From the NCBI RefSeq assembly GCF_027943255.1, contig NC_072897.1, positions 62,334,406 through 62,398,405 of the forward strand: a DNA stretch of 64,000 bases, written 5' to 3'. Every line of letters starts with the position of its first letter. The stretch's first letter is position 1. The DNA comes from Anastrepha obliqua. Its lineage: Eukaryota > Arthropoda > Insecta > Diptera > Tephritidae. The translations under genes were made by a program, and so were the position numbers. Of this stretch, positions 1 through 9,980 are shown one piece after another. Below the pieces are notes generated by a model. That model was not told the origin of the DNA. It made no database searches and saw nothing but the letters and a program-made list of their open reading frames with translations.

Positions 1-165
1 TGTTTGCGGAATACAAATTGGTGTGTTGGAATGAGTTTCCTTTGCTTAATTATCGGAAGTAGCCTTTCAAAAAGTTTAGAAGCAATAAGCAGCAGGCTTA
101 TTGGCCTATAGTTGGAAACAGCGTTCGGAGGTTTCTCAGGCCTTTGAATTTGAAATTTTATTTTG
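1..165 (-). pseudogene. LINE reverse transcriptase fragment (Jockey-like), cut by window edge
   Basis: Reading the minus strand from about 165 to 1 gives an uninterrupted frame with the fingers/palm signature of a non-LTR reverse transcriptase: KPPN, then NYRPISLL, then ASKLFERLL, then LIPTHQF. These are the YRPISL block and the region before the first catalytic Asp of Jockey/CR1-type LINEs. The frame is open to base 1, so the rest of the RT would lie left of the window. Upstream it dissolves into a poly-T tract after 165, so this is a truncated copy. The motif match is seen directly; assignment to Jockey rather than another clade is inference. Confidence 0.72.
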
Positions 166-1646
166 TTTTTTTTTAATTTGCAAAAAAATTTTGTTCAGCA
201 ACAATGTTGTTTTTTGTTTTTTTTTTATTTTGTTTGTTTTTTTAATTCAATAAGATACTAATGCAAAAATGCGAAAAAAGTTGAAAAAAAAAATGTTTTC
301 TTAATTATATGTAATAATGTTTAGCCAATGTTTAAAAACAGTGCACTTTTTCCTTTAATTCTTTTCTAAAATTTTGATCAATCGGTCCGGAAAAACGGGT
401 TAATAGATCGATTTAAAAATGTACATGGTTATTAGTGGAATATTAAACTGTAAAAATCTCTGGAAACATGAGTCCCCACATTAATATTTGTAAGTGAGCG
501 ATAGACTTTCTGAAAAACCCTAAAAAGGCGTTTTTTTGTGTTCACTTCAAACCAACGTTAAGGGTAAAAAACAATTTTTTTCTCAAAATATGAAGCTAGG
601 ATCTTATAGAAAATTTCTTTTACTTTCCAAAACCATTATCTCATTTATTGTGGGGTTATTAGTTGCTGAAATATCCATGATCAAAGATAAAATGGTCTTT
701 TTTTCGTAAAATGCGGATATCTCAGAGAAAAATGATAGTAGCCAGAACTCAAAAAAAGCAAATTGAAGCTAAATAATCAAGCTAGTTCACTGCATAGCTA
801 GTTTAAGTCGGAAAAATTTGCCAAGCCCGTACAATAAAAAAAAAAAACAAGGAACAAATTTCGAAAATTTTTGTGTGGCCCTTTAACTGACGATTACAAA
901 ATCATCGCTAAGTAAAAAATTTTTTTGCTCAAAGATCTTAAAACTAGAAGTTTAGAGCTTCAAATTGCTTTTTATCGGAACTCCGTGCGACCGTTTTTCA
1001 CCGAGATACAGCTTTTCAAAAGTCACTAAGAAATTTAGGAAAATTTACTGTTCTCTTTTCTTATAGTAGCATATTTTTCAGCTGACAAGGGTTGGATTTT
1101 GACTTCACTTCCACTAATAACTTTTAATTCGAAGCAATAGTTGTCAAGCTTTAACTGTTTTGTTTTATTAGGTGGAAAGTTATCTGAGCTAGACCTTCTT
1201 CGCTCTTTATACAGCGTAGTTTTGAGTTTTTGTGTTGACTTTGGCTGAGGGTGACTTATCAATAAATGTTGTTGTCGTACTCTGTGTACTCCATGATGCC
1301 TCGATGGAGCTACATACTTTATTGGCTGCTTGCAGTGATGCTGGCAGACATTTTTTTGGCGACGGCATTGTGTTTATGCCTTAAGTGGCTTTAAATAGAT
1401 TGTAAAATAAATTTTCGCTTTACAACACTGTTCACAGCTGTTCATAAAAAAAGGCGCGGTTCTGGCAAATTTACCTTCAACGCTCGATACCGTTAGCCGA
1501 ATTATCACGACACGCAAGTGCCTACGAAAGCTGCTATGTTTTGTAGAGTTTGTGCGTCCTGCACACTCACTTATTGCTTATTTTTGCTATTCACAACGGA
1601 GCCACTACTAACACGTCCATTCGGAAAGAAAAAAAAAATGGAGATA
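166..1646. other. AT-rich DNA, no recognised gene; possible unassigned transposon remnant
   Basis: The stretch is A/T-rich with long poly-A and poly-T runs. A minus-strand open frame at 1035-1262 (75 codons, basic, rich in Lys and Ser, followed by an A/T-rich stretch) could be the C-terminus of a transposase whose 3' untranslated part is 300-1030, because that stretch resembles the noncoding ends of insect DNA transposons. I recognise no motif in it and the start codon need not be real. Nothing else coding is supported. Confidence 0.3.
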
Positions 1647-1858
1647 AAGTTTTCTCTAATAGCGATCGTCCCTCGGCAGGCAATGGCAAAACTCCAAGTG
1701 TATTTCTGCCATGAAAAAGCTCCATATAAAAAATATCTGCCATTCGGAGCCGGCTCAAAACTGTAGGTCCCTCCATTTGTAGAACAACAACAAGACGTAC
1801 ACCACTTATTGGAGGAGGAGCTCGGCTAAACACCCAAAAAGGGTGTTAGCGCCAATTA
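1647..1858 (+). repeat. tRNA-derived SINE, 5'-truncated copy 1
   Basis: This copy carries the body and 3' end of the SINE family defined by the full copy at 4257-4572: the block ccctcggcaggcaatggc, the block ccgttcggagtcggctt in diverged form, the pyrimidine-rich ggtccctccatttgt block, and the terminal hairpin around acacccaaaaagggtgt, ending gcgccaatta and an AT-rich tail. The tRNA-like head with its A and B boxes is missing. Short ORFs over this copy are chance frames. Confidence 0.85.
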
Positions 1859-4256
1859 AATATACTATTGTATATATATATAATGTATACATATTTTTTT
1901 AGTAATAAAGTTTTTTAACTTAATTATACAAATAGTTTTTACTGATTAAAATCCACTTTACAAAGAAAACATAATAGCACTGATTTTTACGAACATTTAG
2001 TAAAAGTAATCGTATGTAATGATTACAATAACCGGTAGAATGAAAATATAGGACTAAAATTAAAGATCATTTAAATTTGCTGCCACCTTGGAAGTGAGAA
2101 GTTAACATGATAGGTGGGTCTTGAGAATTTTTTTGTTTTTGGGTAAACTTGAGTATGTATTTATAAATAATCTATTTTTTTATTCGCATTAGCCCACTTA
2201 TGCAATGCAGTAGGAATGTTTGAAATTCTTCCTCGGCTATATGCTAAAAAGTTTATGTTAAGTTAGATTAGTTATGTTTAAAGTTAGATGGAGGCTGCCC
2301 GTCAAAAATAAATTGATATTCAGTTACAAAAGTAAACCGACAAAAAGCAACTTTATTTAAAATTGCTTGCTATAAATTAACATACATAAGTGCATGCTTG
2401 TATGTACATATATGTGTGTATGTACTAAAGTGGTAAATAACTTATATATTTTTGCTGACGAGATATAGTCTACAATAATTATATTTATCTGCAAATAATA
2501 TTTTTGACTTTAACATTAGTATACACATATGCATATATGGTAGGCATGTATGTATGTATAGCGATAATAACTGAATAATGAAGTGAGTATTAAATCTGTT
2601 AAAATTAATATTATCCACTCCATACCGGATGTGAACATGAATTATATTGAATATAACAGAAAATATACGTATCTTTGTATTTTCATCACTTTGTTTCATT
2701 TGTATTCATTGTTTCTTGTTTATTTTAGTAGTTTTGATAAAAACAATGATACACCGACGCCACTGTCTACATCAACTCCAATGCTGACACGAACATAGTG
2801 ATGCTTATGGTTGGCGGTGCTGTATTCGTTTCTTGCGTTGCATTGCGATTCATTCTTGCAATTGCACCCTGCTCTCTGGAGGCCAACAATAATGGTTGTT
2901 TGCGGTCGGTTAGCAATACGGCTTTCAAAGGTACAAAGGCAGACCAATATTACTGCAGTGCATTTAAGTTAAGTGGAAAGATGTAGAGTGGTGTGGTGTA
3001 CACTTCACTAATTGCAAATTCGATGGATACACATAATCGTTTTGGCATTCTCAAATAATTTGTAATAATTTCCTCAAGGGCCAGAGCATATAAATCTCTT
3101 CAGTATATGAATCGATATAAGGGTATATATCAACATTAATAATAATAACAACAATAGAGTTGTTGTAGTTGCTTTTTGTTGTAGTTGTCTTTGGCGCGAT
3201 TATTGAAAATTATTAAGCAGACTTGCATATTGGTCGCAAGCATAGAATTCGTGAGTATGCAGAATCACATGGTTGATCAAGTCGGTTAATCGCTCTGCCC
3301 AGAGCTTTGATCACTTATACCTTAATATATATATACATGCAAACATACCGTACATATTTATATGCATAAATATTTATACATTCAAGCAACCATTTGTATG
3401 ATATGATATGATACAGGTTCAAGGCGATTTTCGGTTATTCGCGTTTAGCTTAGTGCGTGGTGCGTTATTAACAAACTGTAATTCTCGTAATCATACCGAG
3501 TAACAACAGCGCAAAACAAAAGCTTCAGCGCCGTGGTATGCATGTACCTATACGAATGTATATACAAAATTACATATGCATATTTTATTATTATAATATT
3601 TTTTTGCTGTTAATTTTTATTTTTGGAAAAAGGAGAAATTAAATTAATAAGGAATAATCAAGAATACCCAAAAATATGTAGGTATGTACAAACGTATATA
3701 TACATATCTGCATGATGGCCAGAAATGTGGAGTAGTGTATTTTTTGCTCGCTTAAAGCGAGAAGATAATTGCCGAGCAATCTTGCCACATGCACAGACGT
3801 ATGTATGTATCTACTTTAAGTTATAAAAAGCAAACTGTTGAGTTTTTATTATTTATTTAAAAAAAGCAGCGATAGTAGCGAAAGAAGATTTCCAAAGTAA
3901 ACAGGAAATTTTACAAATATTTAGGTATTTTCGCAGAAGCCATTTATTCGTAATTATATGCATAGCGTGTTGTCAAAATATCGGGAGACGGGTTCATTTC
4001 TCAAGATGAATCGGGCCACCACAAGTTCTCCAAATCATTTACCAGTAAAAAAATAAATATTCCCCAGCCGATATGGTGTATAGCATCAATGTGAATTTGA
4101 AAGAGATTATATAGTGTCGGATGAGTTTTAGACGCTATCAGGAAATACCCTTGTAATTTGATGTCGCCGCTTTTATTTGCGTTATAAATATTATATTTCA
4201 ATGACATTCATGAAGAGTTGGGACGTGGTGGTCTATAATATAGATAATAATAATAC
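1859..4256. other. AT-rich intergenic or intronic DNA, no gene seen
   Basis: About 2.4 kb with no supported coding region. It contains short microsatellites (TA runs near 1873-1884 and 3330, repeated ATGT/TATG motifs near 2400 and 2540) and a trinucleotide AAT/AAC run near 3137-3155 followed by gttgttgtag-type complementary repeats, which could fold into a hairpin. If this window is a zfh2 intron, this is ordinary intron sequence. Confidence 0.5.
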
Positions 4257-4572
4257 GGCGGCTGCAGTAGCCGAATGGGTTGGTGCATGACTACCATTCG
4301 GAATTCACAGAGAGAACGTAGGTTCGAATCTCGGTGAAACACCAAAATTAAGAAAAACATTTTTCCAATAGCGGTCGCCCCTCGGCAGGCAATGGCAAAC
4401 CTCCGATTGTATTTCAGCTATGAAAAAGCTCCTCATAAAAATTTCTGCCGCTCGGAGTCGGCTTGTAACTGAAGGTCCCTCCATTTGTGGAGCAAAATTA
4501 AGACACACACCACAAGGAGGAGGAACTCGGCCAAACACCCAAAAAGGGTGTACGCGCCAATCATATAATACA
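4257..4572 (+). repeat. tRNA-derived SINE, full-length copy 2 (reference copy)
   Basis: This is the most complete plus-strand copy of a family with at least nine loci here. Order: a tRNA-like head of about 85 bp with an A box (tagccgaatggg, 4268) and B box (ggttcgaatctc, 4321); a link ending in an A-rich tract; a central body beginning gcggtcgcccctcggcagg; and a 3' end with an inverted repeat (acaccc...gggtgt) and gcgccaat followed by an AT tail. The head spacing and the gactacc...ggttcgaatc layout resemble a class II tRNA, closest to tRNA-Ser; this is inference from memory of tRNA structure. No protein is encoded. A short repeat (ataatac) on both sides may be the target duplication. Confidence 0.9.
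4268..4332 (+). promoter_or_regulatory. Internal RNA polymerase III promoter (A and B boxes) of SINE
   Basis: The A box is read as tagccgaatggg at 4268-4279 and the B box as ggttcgaatctc at 4321-4332. The separation of about 42 bases is normal for tRNA-type type 2 promoters of class II tRNAs. The B box matches the GGTTCGANTC consensus. The minus-strand copy at 22463-22792 also keeps both boxes, while the copies at 47334 and 62343 have lost the B box by deletion. Confidence 0.7.
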
Positions 4573-4587
4573 TATATACCTATACAT

Positions 4588-5160
4588 AGTATGGATGTTA
4601 TAATGTTATATGCAGATGACATAGTGATAAATGGAGATGAAGTTGACGTGTTACAAAGTATGATAAAGAAGTTAGAGATTTACTGCAACAATTGGAATAT
4701 GAAGGTGAATTTAGAGAAATCAGCAATAATAGTGTTTGGCCAGAGTGGAAAATTATCGCGTCGGAAAAATAGCACTTTGAAGGTGTAAATATAACAACTA
4801 CAAGTGAGTATTGCTATCTGGGAGTAGTACTAACCCCTAAAATTCCATGCTGTTGGAAACGAAGCACATCTATACCCTTGCACTACATCTAAATTATACA
4901 CAAAGAATACTCTTTGAGTACATCAATAAAATATCTACTACGACATATACGAGTACTGACACTGAAAGTATTGCGAAACATATTCTGGGCTGTATCAGTT
5001 AATAAAATAGGATGAGATTACAGAAATTTAAGCCCAAATGTTTGGAAAGGACGAAAAGAAACGCTTATAATGATGAGGAAAGATAAAGTTCGACATAGAA
5101 TAAGGGAACGATCCCAAAAAAGTGCAGAAATAATATATAATATAAACATTTATACTTCAA
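4588..5160 (+). pseudogene. LINE reverse transcriptase palm/thumb fragment
   Basis: A plus-strand frame from about 4588 reads VIMLYADDIV, the catalytic F/YADD box of a non-LTR reverse transcriptase, followed by a helix ending NNWNMKVNLEKSAIIVFG, the usual W-x(n)-VN-x-x-K-T segment. After 4790 the frame shifts but the YLGV-type block (CYLGVVLT) and a degraded thumb follow. Neither end of the element is visible, and the SINE lies immediately upstream. Probably a Jockey/CR1-like LINE; the clade is uncertain. Confidence 0.72.
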
Positions 5161-5254
5161 CATAGGAAAAACTTACTTCAATGATAAAATTGGTAGGTAC
5201 AAAATATCCATAATATTTAAAGCAAGATACAATCTTGAAATTAAATGGTATATA

Positions 5255-5600
5255 AAGAGTGGTTAAGTTTCAAGGGCCGGTGTTGATTTTGAATAAAATA
5301 CAATTGTTTTAGGAAATTATTATCATTTCTCTTTATTATGATATTATTGGTATGGAGCGTACGGAACAAAATATTGGCCAAATGGCCGCCACGACCTCGG
5401 CAGCACACCTACATGCGATGGTCCAAATTTTCGATGACGCTGAGGCATAATTGAGCTTCCATGTGCCGAATTATCTCATCCTTTAGCTCTTGAATTGTTG
5501 CTGGCTTATCGACGTACACCTTTTCTTTCAAATAACCCCAAAGAAAGAAGTCCAACGGTGTCAAATCATATGCTCTTGGCGGCCAATTGACATCGCCGCG
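5255..5600 (-). pseudogene. Tc1/mariner-superfamily transposase C-terminal fragment
   Basis: Minus-strand frame 5409-5636 contains NWPPRAYDLTPLDFFLWGYLK, the last catalytic Asp region of an IS630/Tc1/mariner-like DDE transposase, followed by KPATIQELKDEIIRHM and a normal-looking C-terminus. The nearby sequence ggttaagtttcaagggccgg at 5263 is probably the element's terminal region. The N-terminal two thirds are absent. The frame continues a few codons into adjoining DNA at about 5600, so the annotated start there is artificial. Confidence 0.7.
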
Positions 5601-5619
5601 ACTAAAAGTCAGTGCAGAG

Positions 5620-6216
5620 CACCCATGGAGATTCAACAGTGGGAAATTAATTCTTGCAATTTATATTGACGATGGAATCATAGCAGCGCAGTCAACTGAA
5701 GGACTTTGTAAACTGATCGATAGTCTCACGAAAGACTTCGACATTAAAGTTTTTGAATCGATATTTTACTTCGACATGGGAGTTGTCAGGAAATCTGGGA
5801 AAAGTTTTATTCGACAAAAAGCATACGCAACAAAATTGTTAGAACGATTCGGGATGATCGTCGCCAAGTCTGTCACAACTCCAGCAGAAGGTGCAGTACC
5901 CATATCGAGAAGCTGTTGGATCTCTTATGTATTTGTCTGCAGTGACACTGCCTTATCTAACTTATGTAGTGTCTTATACAAGTCGTTTTCTGGACACATT
6001 TTCAGATATCTGTGAGGGACTCTCAATATTTTATTCGAAAAAGTTAATAATTTGTCTTTGACCTACTTCGGACTTTGCTGGTGATTTGGGGACACGGCGA
6101 TCAACTGGAGGTTATGTAATTATGTTATGCGGCGGTCTTATTTCGTGATCATTAAAAATTCAGCATGTTTTGCACTCTCAACAACCGAAGCTGAGTACAT
6201 CGCCGCTTGGGAGTAA
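5620..6216 (+). pseudogene. Ty1/copia pol remnant (reverse transcriptase to RNase H)
   Basis: A plus-strand frame from about 5650 reads AIYIDDGIIA, the copia-type RT catalytic box, then KDFDIKVF, then a block equivalent to G..I.Q..Y...LL.RFGM and SVTTP. A frameshift follows near 5920. From 6073 the RNase H signature DFAGDLGTRRSTGGYV is readable, and after a nonsense codon and further shifts LSTTEAEYIAAWE appears at 6177-6215. The order and motifs are those of copia-type pol. The element is truncated at both ends with no LTR seen. Confidence 0.83.
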
Positions 6217-6413
6217 GTAAAAGAGCTAATTTTTTATATATTCTTTAATTATTTGTTTAAAAATTCTATTTTTTAGTATGTAAGAAAATATTGTGAACTG
6301 TAAATATAAAGAAAGAACTATTCTATTCATTTTCCGGTTGTGCCCATTATTGAGGGCGCAGTGGTATCACCTGCAGTTAAAAAAAAATGTACCACTTATG
6401 CCGCCGACATGAA

Positions 6414-6440
<27 letters not shown>
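6217..6440. repeat. Short spacer ending in (TA)n microsatellite
   Basis: The first 200 bases show no gene. From 6414 to 6440 the sequence is a pure TA repeat running into the 5' LTR of the gypsy element. The same TA tract resumes at 16976-16985 after the 3' LTR and continues into the 3' end of a minus-strand SINE, so this TA tract is best read as the SINE's tail split by the LTR element. Confidence 0.65.
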
Positions 6441-6444
<4 letters not shown>

Positions 6445-6624
6445 ACAAATGGCAACCCTGCGACAAGGAGCAGAAGTCACATGAGTGAACAAGCGAGTTG
6501 TTTTTAGTTGTGAAGCAGCCGTAAAACGAAGAAGTCTATTATTACTTGGTATAAACTACAAATTTTACAATTATTACCATTAAATGAAATAAAAGGATTA
6601 CAATTACTTATTCTTCTTTTTACA
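6441..6624 (+). repeat. 5' LTR of gypsy-type element
   Basis: The LTR begins TGTGACAAATGGCAAC and ends TTTTTACA, with the TG...CA ends expected of LTRs. It contains aaatgaaataaaagg, a plausible polyadenylation region. At 184 bp it is short for gypsy elements. It pairs with 16791-16975. Confidence 0.92.
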
Positions 6625-6640
6625 TGGGGGCTCAACCTCT
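6625..6640 (+). other. Candidate primer-binding site
   Basis: Directly after the LTR end comes tgggggctcaacc. The TGG start is typical for priming by the 3' CCA of a tRNA, and the first nine bases equal the start of the tRNA-Pro type site used by some retroelements, after which the match stops. The primer identity is therefore tentative. Confidence 0.45.
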
Positions 6641-6684
6641 GAACAAAACACTAGGAAAAAGTCGAAGCATGAGAATGTTCGAGA

Positions 6685-7860
6685 ATGTCTGTATGTAGAT
6701 CAAACAAAAAAAGTGTTGAAGTTGAAAAAAGTGGGAAGCCGCAAGCAACAAAAAAGAGTCTAGAAGAAGGGGAAGAAGACGATTCGAAGCTGAAGTCAGC
6801 AGCAAACATTTCAGTGGAAGTTGAAAAAATTAGTTTAAAGTTGATAGAGTCTGAAGATTTTAACGTGAACAATATGCAGTCAACATCAAGTGTATGCAGT
6901 AATTCGGCCAATTCAGTTGAATTTCTCGAAATTTTAAGAATTCTAGAGGCCAATAGGAGCCTAACAGTTGAACAATTTGCAAAAATTATACCAGATTATG
7001 ACGGTATAACAGTTCCAATCAGAACGTGGCTGGAGAATTTCAACGAAAATGCTTCTGAGTACGATTTAACAGAAAAACAAAAGTATGTGAATGCGAGAAA
7101 TAAGATGAGAGGAACAGCCAAATTGTTCCTCGAAACGGTCAGAGTCTCAAACTATGAAGCTTTATGTAAAGCACTAGTCGAAGAGTTTGGCGTGATACTT
7201 AGCAGTGCCGACGTTCATCAGAAGTTGATACAACGGAAAAAGAGAAATGAAGAGAAATTTCACGAGTACGTACTTCAAATGATGAAGCTAGCAGCTTTAG
7301 GAACGGTGGAAGATGAATCAATCATTCGATATATCGTGGATGGTCTAAAGGTACGTGACGACTTGAAATACCATTTATATAGCGCCAAAACTTTTAAAGA
7401 GCTGCGAGATCGTTTCGAAGTTATACAGCAGATTGGCCTCTGATGACGCTCCAGCATGCTTGTCGGGTGCTTGACGCTAATATCCAAAATTTTTGATTTT
7501 CATCAAGCAAAAGCCGACAACAATAATATGTGACACGAAGCAAGTACGAGTATCACCCGACACGCACACATATAAGCCTGCTGGACAAGCATGCTGGAGC
7601 GTCACCAGAGGCCAGATGAGCGGCAATCAAATCAACAACCTGGTAGAGCAAAACCAAAACTACGCGAAGCCAGCGCAGAAGGGCAGAGACGGCGGCAGCG
7701 AACTGCGTGGAGTTTCGAAACAACATTGTTTCAACTGCGGGTCAACTTCACACGTACGGTCACAATGCGAAGCAGAGACAAAATGCTTCAAGTGCAATGG
7801 TAGTGGACATATTGCAAAAAATTGTGACAAATCGAACGGGAAGAGGACAGTAAGCATAAT
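6685..7860 (+). pseudogene. Gypsy gag (capsid-like region and zinc knuckles), split by a 171-bp insert
   Basis: The first part, 6685-7443, is an acidic/basic N-terminus followed by a capsid-like region containing TWLENFNENASEY and FHEYVLQMMKLA. An inserted palindrome introduces a TGA at 7441. Past the insert the frame resumes at 7610 and carries two CCHC zinc knuckles: HCFNCGSTSHVRSQC at about 7727-7770 and KCFKCNGSGHIAKNC at about 7785-7830, which would bind genomic RNA. Removing the insert and one GGCC copy would bring both halves into one frame, so gag was open when the insert arrived. Confidence 0.85.
7439..7609. mobile_element. 171-bp insert with 26-bp terminal inverted repeats and GGCC duplication (MITE-like)
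   Basis: TCTGATGACGCTCCAGCATG... at 7439 is the reverse complement, with one mismatch, of the sequence ending at 7609. The inverted arms are 26 bp, or 30 bp counting the flanking GGCC on each side (7435-7438 and 7610-7613), which reads as a 4-bp target duplication. The roughly 119-bp core codes for nothing. The insert breaks gag; reading across the inferred empty site keeps the gag frame. The small size and inverted ends resemble a MITE or a foldback element, but I do not recognise a family. Confidence 0.6.
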
Positions 7861-7861
7861 A

Positions 7862-8464
7862 ATGAATGACAAGAGAAACAAGAGAATGCAGATCAACAAC
7901 AAATATTTTCGATGTCTGATTGATACTGGCGCACATGTATCGCTGATGCAGCAAACTGTGTATGAGAAACATTTTGGCAATTTGGAATTGAGTAAATGTT
8001 CTGCGAAATTGTATGGTTTGGGAAATAAACAACTACGGTTAAAGGTGCACTCAAAGCAGAAGTTTTGGTGGATAAGATAAAATCCGATCATGCATTCCTT
8101 GTTATAGCTGACAGCAAAATAAGTTGCGAGGTGATTGTGGGCTACGATTTCATTCAGCAATTCCAATTGGAAATTGGTCAGAAGCTCGATGAGACATTTC
8201 AGTGTGTATACAATGTTGTAGAATCGGGGCACGAAATTGACGTTGCATCACAGTACAGAGAAGTTGTATTCAAATTAATCAATAATTATAAACCGGTTGC
8301 TAACCCTGCTGTACACCCTATTCAATTAAAAATAGTAACAAAGGGAAATCTATTAAACTTTAATGAGAGTCCAACTCGAATGTCTGGAGCAGAGCGTGCC
8401 GTTGTTAAAAAGCAAATTGAGGAATGGTTAGAAAACGGTACAGTGCGCGAATCCACTGCAAATA
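7862..8464 (+). pseudogene. Gypsy protease and start of reverse transcriptase
   Basis: The pepsin-like aspartic protease active site reads FRCLIDTGAHVSLM (7907-7948), followed after a 1-base frameshift near 8045 by the second conserved block ISCEVIVGYDFI (about 8119-8155), equivalent to the ILG-x-D-F/L flap region. The RT N-terminal helix with EEWLENGTVRESTAN ends at the mariner insertion at 8464. The remaining RT resumes at 9722, with S-K-V-V-L-A-K-K-K-D-G-D-Y-R, then after the LINE at 14765. Confidence 0.85.
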
Positions 8465-9719
8465 CCTGTGGGCAAAAAGTAAGGTGAATTTGGTTGTAAA
8501 ATGAAAAATCTTTATTTATTCTTGTAAATCAATTTCATCCCCTTTGAAATAATCCCCTCTCGATGAAATACTCTTATGCAAACGATTTTTCTAATCCCCG
8601 ATTTTTTTTATCTCCTCAATCGACTCGAAATGCGTTCCCCGGAGTGGTCTCTTGAGTTTTGGGAATAGCCAGAAGTCACACGGAGCCAAATCAGGCGAAT
8701 ACGGTGGTTGCGAGACGATATGCGTGGAATTTTTGGCGAAATGGTCATGAAGAACCAGTGCAGTGTGAGACGGTGTATTATCGTGATGCAAAAACCAAGA
8801 GTTGTTGGCCCATAATTCTGGTCTTTTTAGACGAATTGCTTCACGTAAACGACGCATAAACCTCAAATAATATTCCTTATTAACAGTTTGGCCAGGTGGA
8901 AGGAATTCATAGTGCACCACACCACGAAAATCGAAAAAAACTGTCATCATGACCTTTATTTTTGAACGACTTTGACGTGCTCTTTTCGGTCTGGCCTCGC
9001 CTTTAGCACGATATTCGCTTGATTGGTCGGTTGTTTCAGGGTCGTAAGCATAAATCCAAGTCTCATCTCCCGTAATGATGCATTTGGGCTTTTCCTGATA
9101 GTCTGAAAGCATTGTTTCTCACACATCAACGCGACGACTTTTTTCCAAGAAATTGAGATTTTTCGGTACCAAACGAGATTTGACTTTTCGTAGGCCCAAA
9201 TGGTCTTTTCAAATGGTTTTCACAGATCCTTCTGATATTCCGATCATATCAGTAAGGTCTTTAACAGTCAACCGACGATTTTTGAGCACTAACTCCTTCA
9301 CTTTATTGACGTGTTGGTCATCTGTTGACGTCGATGGTCGTCCGGAGCGCTTCAAGTCATCAACACGCTCTCGACCCTCTTTGAAGTCTTTGTACACTTA
9401 TAAACATTTTTCTGCGACATGGTCGAATCACCAAATACCTTCTGCAACATGCTAAACGTTTCCGCAGTCGAAATTTCATTCCGCAAACAAAATTTGATGG
9501 CACTTCTCTGCTCAATCAAATCAGACATTGTAAAAATCGAAAAATGCACTCTTGGCGTTTGGTAAACACAAGCGTAAATATATTACTGATAATGACATTC
9601 ACATGAAAGTTGGTCCAGATGTTATTAACAGTGCTGCCAACTCATGAAAAAAATAACTAGAGCGAAATTTTAATCCCGCGAAGTTTGACAAATAAATTCA
9701 CCTTACTTTTTGCCCACAG
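8465..9719 (-). mobile_element. Mariner element inserted in gypsy RT
   Basis: The 1255-bp insert has near-perfect terminal inverted repeats, CTGTGGGCAAAAAGTAAGG and onwards for about 26 bp at both ends, flanked by TA at 8463-8464 and 9720-9721. The TA duplication and the length are diagnostic of mariner. Deleting the insert and one TA brings the RT reading frame of the gypsy element back together exactly. Its transposase gene is on the minus strand and broken. Confidence 0.95.
8530..9549 (-). pseudogene. Mariner transposase (DD34D), broken
   Basis: Reading right to left: N-terminal helix-turn-helix in 9549-9352 (IKFCLRNEISTAETFSMLQ), a frameshift near 9395, the second HTH with GRPSTSTDDQHVNKVKELV (9397-9209), a nonsense codon at 9209 and another near 9112, then the catalytic half 9112-8591. 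That half shows TGDETWIYAYDPET (first Asp), LHHDNTPSHTA (second Asp) and YSPDLAPCDFWLFPKLKRPL (third Asp), the DD34D arrangement of mariner. A frameshift near 8595 damages the C-terminus. It cannot encode an active enzyme. The LAPCDFWLFPKLK variant does not let me name the subfamily safely. Confidence 0.92.
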
Positions 9720-9980
9720 TAGTATAGCTAGCAAAGTCGTCCTAGCAAAAAAGAAAGATGGCGATTATCGTGTTTGCATTTGGGGGTGAAGTGTACATTG
9801 CTTCTTGGGGGAATGCACACAGAGGCGTATGGCAGTTGTGCCAGTAGCCTAAAGACCAACCATTGTGGCAGAACGCCACTCCTGCACAAAAATGGCGGAT
9901 CTAGAGAGGCATAACTCGAAAAAACCCGTAATCCTAGGTGTAATTCGAACCGTGCCTATAGGATGAATGGCACTACGTAA

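Noticed and set aside
1518..1833. Short ORFs on both strands near 1.5-1.8 kb
   Set aside because: They lie across the SINE copy and have no recognisable domain; the same frames recur over other SINE copies, so they are chance translations of the repeat.
4305..4622. 105-codon minus frame over the SINE
   Set aside because: It is the antisense of the tRNA-derived SINE, and is not conserved in frame between copies.
6414..6440. TA repeat as a regulatory element
   Set aside because: Better explained as the tail of the SINE interrupted by the gypsy element.
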